64,000 nt of DNA from contig NC_039360.1 of the NCBI RefSeq assembly GCF_003573695.1, positions 125,388,336 through 125,452,335 on the forward strand. The letters are read 5' to 3'. A model generated the notes under the pieces. That model worked only from the letters and a program-made list of their open reading frames with translations, was not told where the DNA came from and searched no databases. The translations under genes and the position numbers were made by a program. Source of the DNA: Papaver somniferum. Its lineage: Eukaryota; Streptophyta; Magnoliopsida; Ranunculales; Papaveraceae. Shown here piece by piece: positions 8,722-21,075 of this stretch (its first letter is position 1; each line of letters opens with the position of its first letter).

Positions 8722-11700
8722 ATGGGTGATAATAACGAAAGTACGGTAGTTAGGGTTAAAGTTTTTAATGGGAAGAACTTTGCGTTTTGGAAGTTTCAGT
8801 TGGAAGACTACCTATATGAGAAAGACCTTGCTGATCCTTTGGGTGGAGTTGCGAAAAAGGGAGCACGCAAAGACGATGAATGGACAACTCTTGATCGCAA
8901 GTGTGTAGCCGTGATCCGTAGATGTCTAACAGAGGAAGTCTACAATAACGTACAAGAGGAAACTAGTACGAAGGATCTTATGGATAAACTTGAAAAGTTG
9001 TATCAAAAGTCATCAGCCTCGGGGAAGATTATGTTATGTGAACAATTATTTAATTTGAAGATGCAAGAAGGCGAAGCGATTTCACCACATCTTGGGAAGT
9101 TTAAATCAATTATTTCTCAGTTTTCAAAAGTTAGTATTACTTTTGATGATGAAGTTCAAGCTTTACGGTTGTTTTCGTCATTACCAAAGAGTTGGGAGAC
9201 TGCAAGGACAACCATTAGCAATTCCGCAGGGAGCGAGAAGTTGAAGCTTGATGATGTGCAACAAAGGTTAATTGCTGAAGAGGAGAGAAGAATAGAACAA
9301 GGTTATGTTTCTAGTTCTTCAAGCTCGGCCTTAAGTATGCATGGAGAAGATAGAGGCAGGAGTTCAAATAGGAACAACAACAAGACTAGATGGAAGTCTA
9401 GAGGAAAGTCTAGGGGGAAATCTCAATCCCGGCCTAGAGGTGTTGTTGAGTGTTGGGCGTGTAAGAAAGTAGGACACTACAAGCGCGATCGTCCGGAAAA
9501 CAAATGTGCTAATAATGGTGGAAACAAAGGTAATCAAGAAGAGGTCAACGTAGTTGCAGCTGCGGAACCGGTGAAGGTCCTTTTTGATAATAATAAGGTG
9601 ATTACGGAAGGTTTTCTACTACTCTCTGAGAACAAGCAAGATGAGTCTTGGATTATAGACTCGGGAGCTTCTTTCCATGCAACGGGTGATAAGAGTATTA
9701 TGATCTCTTATAAAGAAGGATACTATGGCCAAGTATTCTTGGATGACGGTGAAGCATGCGACATCATCGGTTTGGGTGATGTGATCTTGAAAGTCAACGG
9801 TTCGACATGGAAATTGAAGGATGTACGACACGTTCCAAATTTGAAGAAAAACTTGGTGTCTGTGGGCCAAGTTTGTGATAATGACTGTGAAGTTGTGTTA
9901 ACGAAACACAATTGGAAAGTAAAGAAAGGGGCTATGGTGTTAGCTCGAGGAGTTAGAGTCAATACTCTATACCAGACTTCAGATGGAACTACTTTAGCAG
10001 TGGTTAGTAGTGGTGAAGACACTAACTTATGGCATAGAAGATTATGGCACATGAGTGAGAAGAACATGAAGATTCTATGTTCGGGAGGATATCTACCTAA
10101 GGTGAAGTCTGTTGATATGAGTTTTTGTGAAGATTGTGTTCTTGGAAAACAAAAACGGGTTAGTTTCAGCAGAGGATGAAGAGACTTGAGAAGTGCAAAA
10201 CTTGATTTGGTTCACACGGATGTATGGGGACCAATTGATGTTGCATCTCACAGCGGATTCTAGTATTATGTCACCTTTATTGATGATCACTCAAGGAAGG
10301 TGTGGCTTTACTTCATGAAGAATAAGTTCGAGGTGTATGAAGTGTTTAAGAAGTGGAAAGCTTTGGTTGAAACAGAAACTGGTCTGAAGTTGAAGTGTTT
10401 AAGGTCAGACAACGGTGGTGATTATGACAACAGAATTCTTACAGTTATGTGCTACTAATGGAATTCGTTTGGAGAGGACAGTTCCAAGGATGCCACAGGA
10501 GAATGGAGTAGCAGAACGTATGAATTGGACGTTGAATGCACGTGCAAGGTGCATGAGGTTGCAGTCTGGTTTGCCCGAGACCTTCTGGGCACATGCAACA
10601 GAGACGGCTGCTTATCTAATTAACAAGACACCTAGTAGTCCATTATATATGAAGATACCAGAGGAGGTTTGGACTGGAAAAAAGGTAAATCTTTCCTATT
10701 TGAAAGTTTTTGGTTGTGTTGGTTATGTTCATCTTAGTCCCGGTGAGAGGTATAAGATAGGTGTTCAAGCAAAGAAGTGTATATTCATTGGTTATGGAAT
10801 TGACACTTTTGGGTATAAACTTTGGGACTATGAGGGTCACAAAGTTATTAGAAGTATAGATGTCACTTTTAATGAGAATGAGTTGTACAAGGACAGGAAT
10901 GCATCACAAGTTGAAGATGTCAGGTCAAGCAATGTCGATAAGGAGTTGTATATCGATGTTGATGATGTTTTTGGAAGAAGTGTGGAACAAGAAGAGCATG
11001 ATGTTGCTAATGGCAGAGAAGTACAAGTTGAAGAGACTTCTACTGCAGTTGGAGTTATTCCTACAGTTTCACAAGAAGTACGAAGATCGTCAAGAACTTC
11101 TAAACCAAACCCAAGGTATGCTTTGAATTATCTATTACTTACGGATGGAGGTGAACCTGGAGATATTAAGGAAGCACTAGCGGCTGATGATTCAGGCAAG
11201 TGGAAACTTGCTATGGAGGATGAGATAAATTCACTTGATGATAATGACACTTGGGTGTTAGTAAAATTACCAAGAGGTAAGAAGGTGTTGCATAACAAGT
11301 GGGTTTATCGGATGAAGTCTGAAGCAAATGGAGATATTCGCTTCAAGGATAGGTTGGTTGTGAAAGGTTTCCAGCAAAAACCTGGTGTTGATTACAACGA
11401 GATATTTTATCCAGTTGTGAAGATGACTACTATTCGAGTAGTGTTAAGTCTAGTGGCTTCTGAAGATCTCTACCTTGAACAGTTGGAAGTAAAGACATCT
11501 TTTCTTCATGGTGACCTATATGAAGAAATTTACATGAAGCAGCCAGAAGGATTCATAGTAAAAGGAAAGGAAGAGATGGTGTGCAAGCTAAAGAAGAGTT
11601 TGTATGGTTTAAAACAAGCCCCGAGACAGTGGTACAAGAAGTTTGATAACTTCATGCATAGAAGTGGTTACTCACGGTGTAATGCAGATCATTGTTGTTA

Positions 11701-12703
11701 CTTCAAAAGGAATGATTCTGACTACATCATATTACTACTGTATGTGGATGATATGTTGGTTGCCGGAACATCTCTACAAGAAGTTGAGAATTTGAAGAAA
11801 CAATTAGCAAGTGATTTTGATATGAAAGATCTTGGTGAAGCAAAGCAAATTATTGGTATGAGGATCATAAGAGACCGAGCTAAGGGTGTACTTATGCTTA
11901 GTCAGGCTGAATATATTGAACGAGTGTTGAAAAGGTTCAATATGGAGAATGCTAAACCAGTTAGTTCTCCACTTGGAAGTCAAATTCGTCTTTCAAGTAT
12001 GCAGTGTGCGAAGACAGATGAAGAAAAGGAGTACATGGCTAACGTAACACATTCTTCGGCTATTGGGAGTCTAATGTATGATATGGTGTGCACGAGACCG
12101 GATATTGCACATGCAGTGGAAGTAGTGAGTAGATATGCAAGAAACCCAGAAAAACAACATTGGGAAGCTGTGAAGTGGATTCTCAGGTATTTGAGAGGTA
12201 ACACAAATGTACCATTGTGCTATGGAAAAGGTGGTTCTATTTTGAGGGGTTATGTGGATGCAGACTTCGCAATTGATGTAGATAAAAGGCGAAGTACGAC
12301 CGGTTATGTTTATAATATGGGGTCAGCTGCAGTGAGTTGGAACTCACGGTTACATAAGTTGGTGACATTGTCTACTACGGAAGCGGAGTACGTAGCGGTG
12401 ACGGAAGCGAGCAAGGAGATGATTTGGTTACAAGGATTATTAGCTGAGTTGGGCAAGGAACAAGGAGATAATGTTCTGTTTAGCGACAGTCAAAGTGCTA
12501 TACATTTAGCCAAGAACTAAGCCTATCATGCTATGACGGAGCATATAGATATCAGTTATCATTTCATTCGGGATATCTTAGAAGAAGGAGAGTTGAAAAT
12601 CGAGAAGATTCTTGGTTCGAAGAATCCGGCGGATATGTTTACCAAGGGAGTTACATCAGACAAGCTAAAGCTCTGCAAGGCTTTAGTTGGTCTCTCAGAA
12701 TGA
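8722..12703 (+). pseudogene. Copia gag-pol polyprotein, interrupted
   Basis: Start ATG at 8722. In order: a gag of the UBN2 type (residues ~10-200), a zinc knuckle CWACKKVGHYKRDR near 9450-9495 in which the last Cys is replaced by Arg, an aspartic protease with DSGAS near 9658, the pre-integrase HHCC region (LWHMSEKNMK, CEDCVLGKQ) near 10030-10150, the integrase core (HTDVWGP, RSDNGGDYD), reverse transcriptase with YVDDMLVAG near 11740, and RNase H with STTEAEYVA near 12370. Lesions: in-frame TGA at 10177-10179, TAG at 10261-10263, a one-base frameshift near 10430, and TAA at 12518-12520, after which the frame continues to TGA 12701-12703. Apart from these, pol is well preserved. Confidence 0.93.
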
Positions 12704-12804
12704 GGATCTGGGAGGGGAGCCGCACTAACAAGGAAGATGTTTTAGCACCGTCAATCCAAAGTTGAAGAATGGAAGACAATCAATAAGTCTTCAAAGTAGG
12801 AGAT

Positions 12805-13350
12805 TGTTAGTTATTGAAGACTAATTAATTATTTCCTAAAGTTACTCGTGGTTATTTAGGGAAGGGGTTTCCTAAACCGGTTAGAATTCTTGGTGGCCAA
12901 GTTTGTAACCTATATAATAGGTAGTTAGGCCTTGTAGAATTTGTGCATTGTGTAGAAAACGATTAAGAGATCGGTGAGAGATTTCTTGTGCAGCTTTTAG
13001 GTCTAAAGCTAGGGTTTCGTTGTGAGAGCATATTGGTGAGGAACAAGAGACAAGGTTATCGTCTCGGGTAATTGTTGCGGTGTAACCAAGGGTTTGCTGG
13101 GATTCACACGACGTTGTAATCGTTTTTCTTCATAGTGGATTTGAGTTGGTGCGGCTCAAAGTGGACGTAAACAATATATACAAGTTGTATGTATTGGTCA
13201 AACCACTATAAATCTTGTGTCTTGTGAGTTGATTTATCTTTCTCGTATTATTATGGTTGTTTGTGCTTGGTTTACTTATTATTCATCGTAATATCTCAAG
13301 ATCCGTTATTCCGCGATTGTCAATGATTATTCCCTAAGAAAATCCTCACA
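12805..13350 (+). repeat. 3' LTR of the copia element
   Basis: 546 bp, nearly identical to the 5' LTR. A weak purine tract (AAGTAGGAGAT, 12795-12804 and the LTR's first base) precedes it. Followed directly by the target duplication ACTGC. Confidence 0.93.
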
Positions 13351-13355
13351 ACTGC

Positions 13356-14252
13356 ATGGTCAGTTTCTGGAAGTAACCTTTGTGCCTTTGAAAATGATTC
13401 TAATTAGCTTAATTAGCCAGAGTTCAAAATTCAAATGCTTGCAGTTTGCATTGGGCCAGCCTTTCAAAGTGAATGGGCTTTTCCAATCACTCTGCCTAAG
13501 TCAACAAAATTCCCTTATCGGCAATCCCATGCATGCGCCATGCATAAATAGAATTTAACATTGTGTTGTGTAGATAGAGAGTGAAGGTTTAGTAAATGTT
13601 GTGAGTTGTTAGTCTCCCCAAACATTCCAAGAGCCACCCTACTGTATTGAACTTTAAACCGGCCTCTAATCAAGCTTATGATTATAATCTTTTTTTTCCT
13701 TTGAAATCATGAAATGCAACTAATTATGTTCCCAAAAAAGATTTTGGTAAGAAAAATATATCTCCCTTCACTCCACACAATCTCCCCTTTATCTGATTAT
13801 TATTTTGTCTAGCAACATCCCAGAAAAATCTTTTCTTTTTGATATGCATGGGAACACTTTAATGCACTTGGCTTCTGCAATTTATGCACACGGATTGAAA
13901 ATAATTGCAATAGAAGTCAGCTAACAAGAAAACGTACACATAAATATAATTGAAAATGCTATTTGGGCCACCAATTCGCGACGTGTTCTCGGGTGCAAGA
14001 ATTTGGGATTCTGGCATGATCTATCTATATAGGTTAACTCCAGTTTCATCTTAGCCTCACACTACTTTCTCATTCCTTTTGTTGATCTTCTAAAGAAAAG
14101 CTTTGAGGACCCAATCTTCCCATCAAGACCAACTTATAAGAGTTCTCAAACACAAACAAAAGAAGAAGCAGCCTTTTAGTTTTAGATCATCATCTATAAC
14201 GTCATAACTCCTCTTTGTACAGTCCCTGATCCCTGTACCAATGATTCTCGTT
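13356..14252. other. Intergenic, no gene recognised
   Basis: Bases 13399-13449 correspond to the first 46 bases of the window. The rest is AT-rich, with a palindrome GCATGCGCCATGC near 13530, and no coding motif was found. Confidence 0.5.
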
Positions 14253-14262
14253 GGACCGCACC

Positions 14263-14841
14263 TGGATTGCACGGGCGCTCCATTTTGCGAGCCGTGTCCG
14301 TGTCCGACTCGCGTCGGACACGGGACGCACGTGGGACGCTGACACGACGCGTGTCCGATGCATCAATTTGTGCGTCATGCGCGCGTCTGGTTTGGACGCA
14401 CCAGTAACTCGTATTTGACGCGCTTTTTTCCTTCATTTTCAGTTAAACTTCTTCCTTTATTTTTACTATTATTAACTAAATGAAGAAAGACAATCATTTA
14501 GATCAATTATTTAGGTTTTTATTAGGGTTTTGTTATTGGAAATGACATCATGTATATCTTTAGTTGGGTATGTGTTGCTCTAAGAATGCATTTTGATTGT
14601 GCCATGTGTTTAACAGTGATTAATTGCTTGACCTTCGACGTGTATTAACAAACGATATCTTCTTTTCCTTTGAAATTTATACACATGTAGCATCATATTC
14701 TAAGTTTTAGGATCGAAACACTTGACTTTGTTGTATAAATACATGATTGTATATATAAATAAAATATGTATATACGTGTCCGCGTCCTAGTTTTCAGAGA
14801 ATTTTGTAGTGTCCGCATCGTGTCCGCGTCTGTGCAACCCA
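14263..14841. mobile_element. Non-autonomous Mutator-type MITE
   Basis: The ends are inverted: TGGATTGCACGGGCGC on the left matches the reverse complement of the right end (TGGGTTGCACAGACGC) at 13 of 16 positions. A perfect 9-bp direct repeat GGACCGCAC flanks it (14253-14261 and 14842-14850), with one extra C on the left; 9-bp duplications are typical of Mutator elements. Both subterminal zones are dense in GTGTCC/GGACAC words, some as palindromes (GTGTCCGACTCGCGTCGGAC). It has no transposase, and the short GC-rich ORF inside it is an accident of these repeats. Confidence 0.75.
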
Positions 14842-14850
14842 GGACCGCAC

Positions 14851-15360
14851 ACAAAACCACTCTTAAATCGTATTAATCCCAAAATACTTTCAAAAGGGAT
14901 GATGAGCCCTTTTAAGAAGCGGTGATCCCCAAACTGAATGTGGTGTTGACCAATTTTGAATTCACGTCATTGCTATCATCACCCAATAACTTTACTATTA
15001 TAATGACATGCGCCTAATATATCTATCTTTCAGATGTATTTAAGTAATTAAGAAGGTATTGGAGCGTTTAATTCTGCTTAAAAAACTCCTAGCAGACTTT
15101 ACTAATACTAATTTTGTGTTGATTGGCACTACAGTTGGAGATGATGTACCTTGTCCTTGCAAGTTACCACCATCAAAGTATTGTGAAGCAGATTTTATTC
15201 CCCGCATCACAGAGAAAGGAAGCAATTTCTTTTTCTCTTCGAGATTATTCTCACCATTATTTTACATGCTTGCACACACATTGACAAATGAAGTAAGAGA
15301 AATGGATTTTACAGACAGAAATTTAAAAGGATTATTAAATTCCTCGCAAGTGAGGTCTTA
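14851..15360. other. Intergenic, one unassigned 100-codon frame
   Basis: A frame at 15059-15361 (+) is open, but it resembles no family I know and has no conserved-looking segment. I do not call it a gene. Confidence 0.4.
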
Positions 15361-15379
15361 GAACAGTTCCTATGAACTC

Positions 15380-16830
15380 AACAAACCTGTAGTTTTTTTT
15401 TATTTTACTCCCATTATGGACTCAACAAACATGAAACGGATAGGAAAACCAACAAATATGAGGGTTTGTTGAGTGAGGCAGTAGAACAAACACGCGCTTG
15501 ATGGAAAACCGGGCGGCTAAACCAAGCACGCTGGCGTGTGTTCCAGAAACACTGGGGTGTGACCCAAAACCGCCAGTTTTTCCTTCACACGCCACTCAAA
15601 ATTTCACAATTTCATACCATCTCAATACTCACTTTTTCCTTATTTTAAACACAACTATTCATATCAACTCAATCTACCAGAAAAATTCTCTATAAATTCC
15701 ATTTCTAACAAATATGGCACCCTCATCGCAACACAAAAACAATCACAACAAGAAACAAAACAAGATACACAACAATCACAACCAAGAAACAAAATCATAA
15801 GTAGCTAAAGCTTCCAAAATTACAATTGGTTTTGGATAATGACCCTTATATTAGCCTGCACATACAACCAGACACACATGCCACGTCCAGTGCATGCAAT
15901 CAAGACTACCTAGCATTCTTGGAAAATCCTCGCGGTGTTTTTTGCAGTTATTCTTTGAACATCTTCTTGAGTAGGCTTTCTTAAAAAGGTTGGACCAAAA
16001 TGCTCGATTATTGTTTCGCAAAACAATTTGAGATACCTAAAGGCGGTTGTTTTCCCAATACGGGGGGCCGCACTGACCTTTTGTTCGGGACTAAAGCCTC
16101 GTACATGTCGTGCATCATACTGATAATTAAATAAAGGTTGTACCAGATAAAGCTCGGCAATAATCCTTTGCGTCAAGTTGCGGCCCATGCGGAATCGTCG
16201 CTAAAAATCCTCATCAGAATAGACGCAATCATGATTAAAATAATCATGCATCATCTTGTCGTAGTAAAAAATATTGATCTCGCCACGTTCATCGTCTATT
16301 CATAACTTCATATGGCTCTAAAGGTTTAGGTATGATCCCGGTTTGTAATTGCAACATAAAATTTCACCTCCTTTTATCTTGAATTGCATCTTCATCCATT
16401 TGATGCAAAAACTCCACACATTTATTCCTCTTCTTCATACAACATTTCATCCATCTCCATATCTTCCTCAAAAGAACTAAAATCAGGATTCATGGTTGAA
16501 AATCGAAAGCAATTGAAATTAAGAAAAGATTGATCAGATGAAAGGTTGTTTTGAATTTGTGAGATCAAACTCGAGTTGTATTTATGGAGGTAGAAACTAG
16601 CCGCTCATGTGACCATTTAAAAGTAGTCGTTTCGCGGTTTTGGTTCACCCTCTAGTGGTTTTACCACGCACGCTAGCGTTTCTTCTTCACACGCCAGCGG
16701 CTTAACTTCGTCTCGGTGTTTGACAATCAACCGCCCACTTCACTTCCCATAATACAGAATCACCTTTGCCTATCCACTTGACTCAACAAATATTTTGCTT
16801 CATACATTGTCATAAAAATTACCCTTACAA
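15380..16830 (-). mobile_element. Decayed PIF/Harbinger DNA transposon
   Basis: Surrounds the transposase remnant below. Subterminal sequences on both sides share, in inverted orientation, GGGCGG and GCTGGCGTGTG (about 15509-15540 and the reverse strand at about 16690-16735). ACTCAACAAA also occurs near each side. Exact ends and the expected 3-bp TTA/TAA duplication could not be fixed. Confidence 0.6.
15790..16493 (-). pseudogene. PIF/Harbinger (HARBI1-like) transposase, N-terminal part
   Basis: Reading from ATG 16493: an acidic start (NPDFSSFEEDMEMDE) typical of plant HARBI1-like nucleases. About 16260-15910 contains DYFNHDCVYSDEDF, a TAG, then RRFRMGRNLTQRIIAEL, GFSPEQKVSAA, and FGPTFLRKPTQEDVQRI. 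Another frame continues with FPRMLGSLDCMHWTW near 15910-15870, which contains the first catalytic Asp (the D of GSLDCMHW), and PIVILEALATYDFVS near 15815. Beyond this the DDE domain is missing. Several stops and frameshifts make it inactive. Confidence 0.8.
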
Positions 16831-17779
16831 AATAAAATAATCCTCTTTTTCGGATCTAATAGATTTGGGTAATATCCATAGAAACCTTGATTTAAAATGT
16901 CCGGATATTTTAGCACAAGTAGGGGAAATCATATTTCGCATGCCGATGCCATCACCATCCGTGATGCGTCGAGCACTAAAATCAGCACGTGGACTCTGTA
17001 GTTGATGGAGAAAGAAAATGGAGAAAGGAGATGAATGTTGTGAAATTGGAGGCATATAAAAAATGGTCCTACATGTATAAGTCTTTTTTGATGGAAAATA
17101 CAAGTTTTGATTTATTTAGCAATTGGAGAATTGGGTTGTGGGGCTTTCTCTATGGTTGGGGAGGAGCTTATTATCAATCATAAACTTTTCTTCTTTTTAC
17201 TCTTATCCTCCATTTTTATATCCCTTAGTTGACACTTTGAAAGAGAAAAAAAAAAGTTGGAGCAAAAGGGCTTCTCTTTTGTCGTTCTAATCAAATGTTC
17301 TTTCATGTTGGCATCACCACTAACATTATCAGACATCTTTCTTTATCTACTTATAGAACTTTTTCTCTTGCCGAAAGATTAATGGAAGAAGTACTGATGG
17401 TCTTTTTTTGTTGTTGGGCATCCATAGTGGGGTACTATGGTTGTTTATTATCCTCCCATAGAAGAGAACCATCTTATCCGGTGACAGTTGCGTATTGTAA
17501 TATGTGGATCTTCCGTACATGCAGCATGCTGGTTCAAAACTCCGATCGAAAATAATTAACCTACGGGAAAGAATTAATTAGTCTACAATGAGTTCACTGG
17601 GCATCAGCCATTAGGTATTTTCCGGTGGTTTTGGCCTTTTTTTTTCTTAATGATCGGTAAAAAATTTGATGCTGCAACCTCTTTTTAATCGTCTGATAAG
17701 AACGATTCGCAAGTAAAATTAACACTGGCATACCATATAGCAGTGACGAAACTAGAGTTGTTTCTGGGCCGCACGCGCG
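16831..17779. other. Intergenic, no gene recognised
   Basis: Mixed-composition DNA with short open frames only. No motif, RNA gene or transposon end was found. Confidence 0.4.
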
Positions 17780-17838
17780 CTACACCGATGTATTCAACGA
17801 GTATATAGCTTTGGCCGACAGGTCCGGGTAATCTTCGA

Positions 17839-17872
<34 letters not shown>

Positions 17873-17983
17873 GACCTTGGCCGGAATGACCAGACTACGG
17901 GACCCTTCAACAATGTTGAGCGTTAAAACCGTCGTTGCATCAGCATCTGGTGACATGCCCATCTGGGTGTAAGCCATATACAT
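17780..17983 (-). pseudogene. Possible 2-oxoglutarate-dependent dioxygenase fragment
   Basis: The 67-codon frame contains MGMSPDADATTVLTL followed by IVEG. This resembles the segment around the iron ligands of plant 2-oxoglutarate/Fe(II) dioxygenases (G-x-S-P-H-x-D-A-x-x-x-T-x-L-L). The first histidine ligand is replaced by Asp (SPDAD instead of SPHAD), and the following residues do not follow the family. At best it is a small gene fragment, and it may be chance similarity. Confidence 0.25.
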
Positions 17984-18863
17984 GGATTCTTGTTCATGTG
18001 TACGGGCCAGTTATCAGGGTCAACTTAGACGATGTTTATATCCTCAGCATGCGAACTTGTAAAATCACCAGTTGACAGACTTGCTCTGCTTTCTGGGCAG
18101 GGATAAAGTGAATATGCTACTCTAACGGTCGTAAATACGTAAACCCAATTAGAACGGTGTGCTCACTCCCTGTTCATCACAACACGACACGAAATATGTT
18201 AAGGATTACTCCTACCAATAGGTGGGTTGCGCCTAGGCCCGCAGGCATCCGGTGTAAAAACTTTAGCCGCATCTCTGGAGATAAGATCGTTACGCGGTTT
18301 ATCTTCGCTCGACCAGGTACTTGTTACTGGAAAACGATCTTCGGTTTTCGGTTCTCGGAACTAGAGTTAGCTTCAACCACACCCAAATTCTTAAGACGTA
18401 TCGGAAAGTTCTTTCGGATGGCATTTTCAATCGTGCTTCGGTCCCCCGCACACAAGGACAAATCCTTTCCTACGCAATGACAAAGTAGACTGATGGTTAT
18501 CATCAAAAAATGTACATGCTTGGGACTTTAAAAAAGCCATTACCCGAGCAGCCACTAGCCCACTTAACTAGAAACCAGTACTAGTAGAGGCAAAATAAGA
18601 AATATACAAAAGGCTTAATTACTATAGGCCGGCCTTTCCATATCACCAAACCTTTCATAATGTGGTTGACTTTGCTATTGTTGACTAATATTTCAATGGT
18701 CAAGCGTTGAATCATGATGATGTGCACTAACTCATTGAGTAGTTTTCTAAAAAGATTCTACACTGTGACAAAAGTGGCTGCTGCAAAATAAATCTCATCT
18801 TGACTAAGGCAAATAGATAGTCTTTTTAAAGGGGCAAACAAAATTGTTGAGAAACCTGACTCC
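17984..18863. other. Intergenic, relatively GC-rich, unassigned
   Basis: Overlapping frames at 18157-18480 (+) and 18324-18506 (-) are open, but neither shows a recognisable motif. The CG content is higher than in the flanks, so this may be old coding or transposon sequence. The last nine bases (AAAATTACC follows at 18864-18872) are the left target duplication of the MULE. Confidence 0.35.
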
Positions 18864-18989
18864 AAAATTACCCGGCGTCATTAGGGGCTATCCTAAAAAA
18901 ATTATGGACGACACAAAAAGACAAAAAAAATCATCCAACCGTAAATCTAAACTACCCCAATCTCGGATTTTTCGAAATGATAATTTTAT

Positions 18990-19185
18990 CCTCCATAATC
19001 AGTAGATAAAACTACAATCGGTAGTTTAATGTGGTTTGTTTCATTTGTTTTTCTACGAAACCCATAATCGGTAGCTAATTCTATAATCGGGTGTATGTCT
19101 GTATTTAATCGGTAGTTTGTATCATAATTGGTAGTGTCTGTGTATATAATCGGTTGTTAACTCTATAATCGGTAGTTAGTCGTAT
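18990..19185 (+). repeat. Left subterminal AATCGGTAG repeat cluster
   Basis: At least seven copies or near-copies of (T)AATCGGTAGTT in direct orientation in under 200 bp, broken off at 19191 by a MITE. Matching clusters near the right end support a role as subterminal transposase-binding repeats. Confidence 0.8.
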
Positions 19186-19190
19186 ATAAG

Positions 19191-19927
19191 GCGAGTTTGG
19201 TACTATTGTAGCTTTTGCAAAAGCGCTTTTTCTGTTGTGCTGTGTTGTGCGTTGATGTGCTGTGCTACGGAAAAAAACAGTTAGACGTTTGGTAAACTCT
19301 AATCTTAAAATTGTTGTGAGTTTAAAAACCAATGAAATTTTATTTGGTAAATTATCATGTGAAGTGATGTTGATATATCTAATGACGAAAATAGACATGT
19401 TTAAAAATATGTTGTTATTATTATTATTACTATCATAGAATTTTTAGTATTAGTATTATTATATTATGGCCACTATGAACTTCTTGTACAAAAATCATCA
19501 TAAAGATTTTGTATAACATCAATCCAAGTAATATTGCTCCAAAAAAAAATAAAATAAATAATCCAAGTAATATTCGCTAGTTTCGTTGCTACAAAAAAAA
19601 AAAAAATCATTGTGGTCGTGTTGCGTACTATGTTTTCTATTTACGCGGGTTTGGAATATCCATCACTTGTATTTCCTCGCAGTACCATATAATAGAAATC
19701 TAGGGACAAATCTTGTCATATTAACAAAATAATAAGGTTAAAAAAGGGAATTTGTTATTTCAATTTTTTGTGGGTCCACAGCTTCTGCTTTTCAACTTTT
19801 AAAAGCAGGCCTAAAATGGAAGTGTTTTTGGTAAAAAGCGCTTTGAATATTTTTTTTACCAAACATAATTATTAGTAAAAGTTTGTTACAAAGTGCTTTT
19901 GATGAAAAAAATCAATCCCAAACGAGG
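19191..19927. mobile_element. MITE nested in the MULE (hAT/Harbinger-like ends)
   Basis: The left edge GCGAGTTTGGTACTATTG is roughly inverted at the right edge (CAATCCCAAACGAGG), and both sides then carry AAAAGCGCTTTT/AAGTGCTTTT words. The CTYGTTTGGGATTG end type is common in plant MITEs. It lacks coding capacity. No clear target duplication was found, so the class is open. Confidence 0.5.
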
Positions 19928-20052
19928 TTGTAGTTGGTTTTGGGAAACTTTTTCCTATTGTTTGGTGGTTTAGTTTTTGGTGTGATAGAGAGAGGAAGAA
20001 GAGAAAGAAGAAGAAGCGGGAGTTTACCATTTTTCTTAAATCAACAAGAAAC

Positions 20053-20960
20053 ATGGATGGTATGAAGAAGAAGGTGAAGAACATAATGTTGAAGCTACAC
20101 TACCGTATAGAGAAGACGATTTGGGGTATATGTTGAATGATCCAAACTTTTATGGAGAGGAAACCCTAGACGACGCTTTCATGGAGAAAACCGGAGAATC
20201 AATCGAGATCGAAGCTAACGATGCATCTAACACACAGGTATTGTGTTAAGATACTCATAAACCACTTTATAAGCGTTTGTATGAGTTTTTGAACGAGAAA
20301 ATTCGATTTTTGAATATATTGAATGCCATGAACTAACCAGAATCGGTAGATAATATGGTTATATATCTACCGATTATCAACAACTGTGTAATAATATATC
20401 CATAATCATTAGAGAAGGGAACATAGAATTCTATCAATTATGAAAAAACCCCAAATTGAAATTTCAATTTGGAATAATCGGAAGTTTCGCAAACTTACAT
20501 AACTACCGATTGTCAAAGTCGCCTCAAATACAGATATTTCAAAACTTGAATTATTGGTTTGTTTCATAATCTGCAATCGGTAGATTATGAAAATTCTTAA
20601 ACCTCCGATTATTGTATCGCCTCAAAATCAAACTCCTCTAAAACTGAATTTTTTGGAATTCTTCAGATCTCATAATCGGTAGATATATTTTGTTTTTCTA
20701 CCGATTCACTAATAATCGGGCGTATGAGAAATATAACTTCTACCGATTATTCATACAGAAAACGTGAACTTTTCAAAGTATTTAATCGGAAGTATATAAA
20801 CTTTATTTATCCTCCGATTGTGTATCAGTCGGTAGATATGTGCTATCCCGTGCTTCCGATTGTAGTGGTCTAACTTGTTGTTATTGTTTGTAGGCTATTG
20901 TAGCGGTGGATGATGAATTTTATTTGAGTCCTGATACTTCCCACCACTATGCAAACGATT
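20053..20960 (+). pseudogene. MULE transposase exons 1 and 2
   Basis: Exon 1 lies at about 20053-20235, ending ...EIEANDASNTQ before GT, and is acidic (EEGEEHNVEATLPYREDD). Exon 2, about 20894-20960, reads AIVAVDDEFYLSPDTSHHYA between AG and GT. Together they form the acidic N-terminus ahead of the FAR1 DNA-binding region. The likely ATG at 20053 is out of frame with the rest of exon 1: an AAG-repeat tract just after it probably lost or gained a base. The intron between them is filled with inverted AATCGGTAG pairs. Confidence 0.6.
20335..20875. repeat. AATCGGTAG inverted pairs in intron 1 of the transposase
   Basis: About seven pairs in which AATCGGTAGAT or AATCGGAAG is followed 10-25 bases later by CTACCGATT or CTTCCGATT. 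Each pair could form a short hairpin in single-stranded DNA or RNA. Confidence 0.8.
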
Positions 20961-21075
20961 TGGTATACTCATGACTTCTCTTTCTTATTCTTCAAATAAT
21001 ATATGTTAAATGCTTATGCTTATGATGTTTGTTTTGTTATATGCGCATTTATTCATTTAGAAGTAAGAAGGAGGC

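Larger units (their letters stand above)
7873..13350 (+). mobile_element. Ty1/copia LTR retrotransposon (full-length, inactive)
   Basis: Two LTRs (7873-8419 and 12805-13350) begin TGTTAG and end CA. They are flanked by a perfect 5-bp target duplication, ACTGC at 7868-7872 and 13351-13355. The internal order gag, protease, integrase, reverse transcriptase, RNase H defines copia. A hand alignment of the LTRs gives about 19 substitutions and one indel over 546 bp (roughly 3.5%), pointing to an insertion on the order of a million years ago if usual plant LTR rates apply. Stops and a frameshift in pol show it is not autonomous. Confidence 0.95.

Noticed and set aside
10643..12204. Short frames opposite or overlapping copia pol
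   Set aside because: Shadows of the pol reading frame on the other strand or in other frames.
14194..14436. 80-codon Arg-rich frame on the - strand
   Set aside because: It is the complement of GTGTCC/GGACGC repeats in the Mutator-type MITE.
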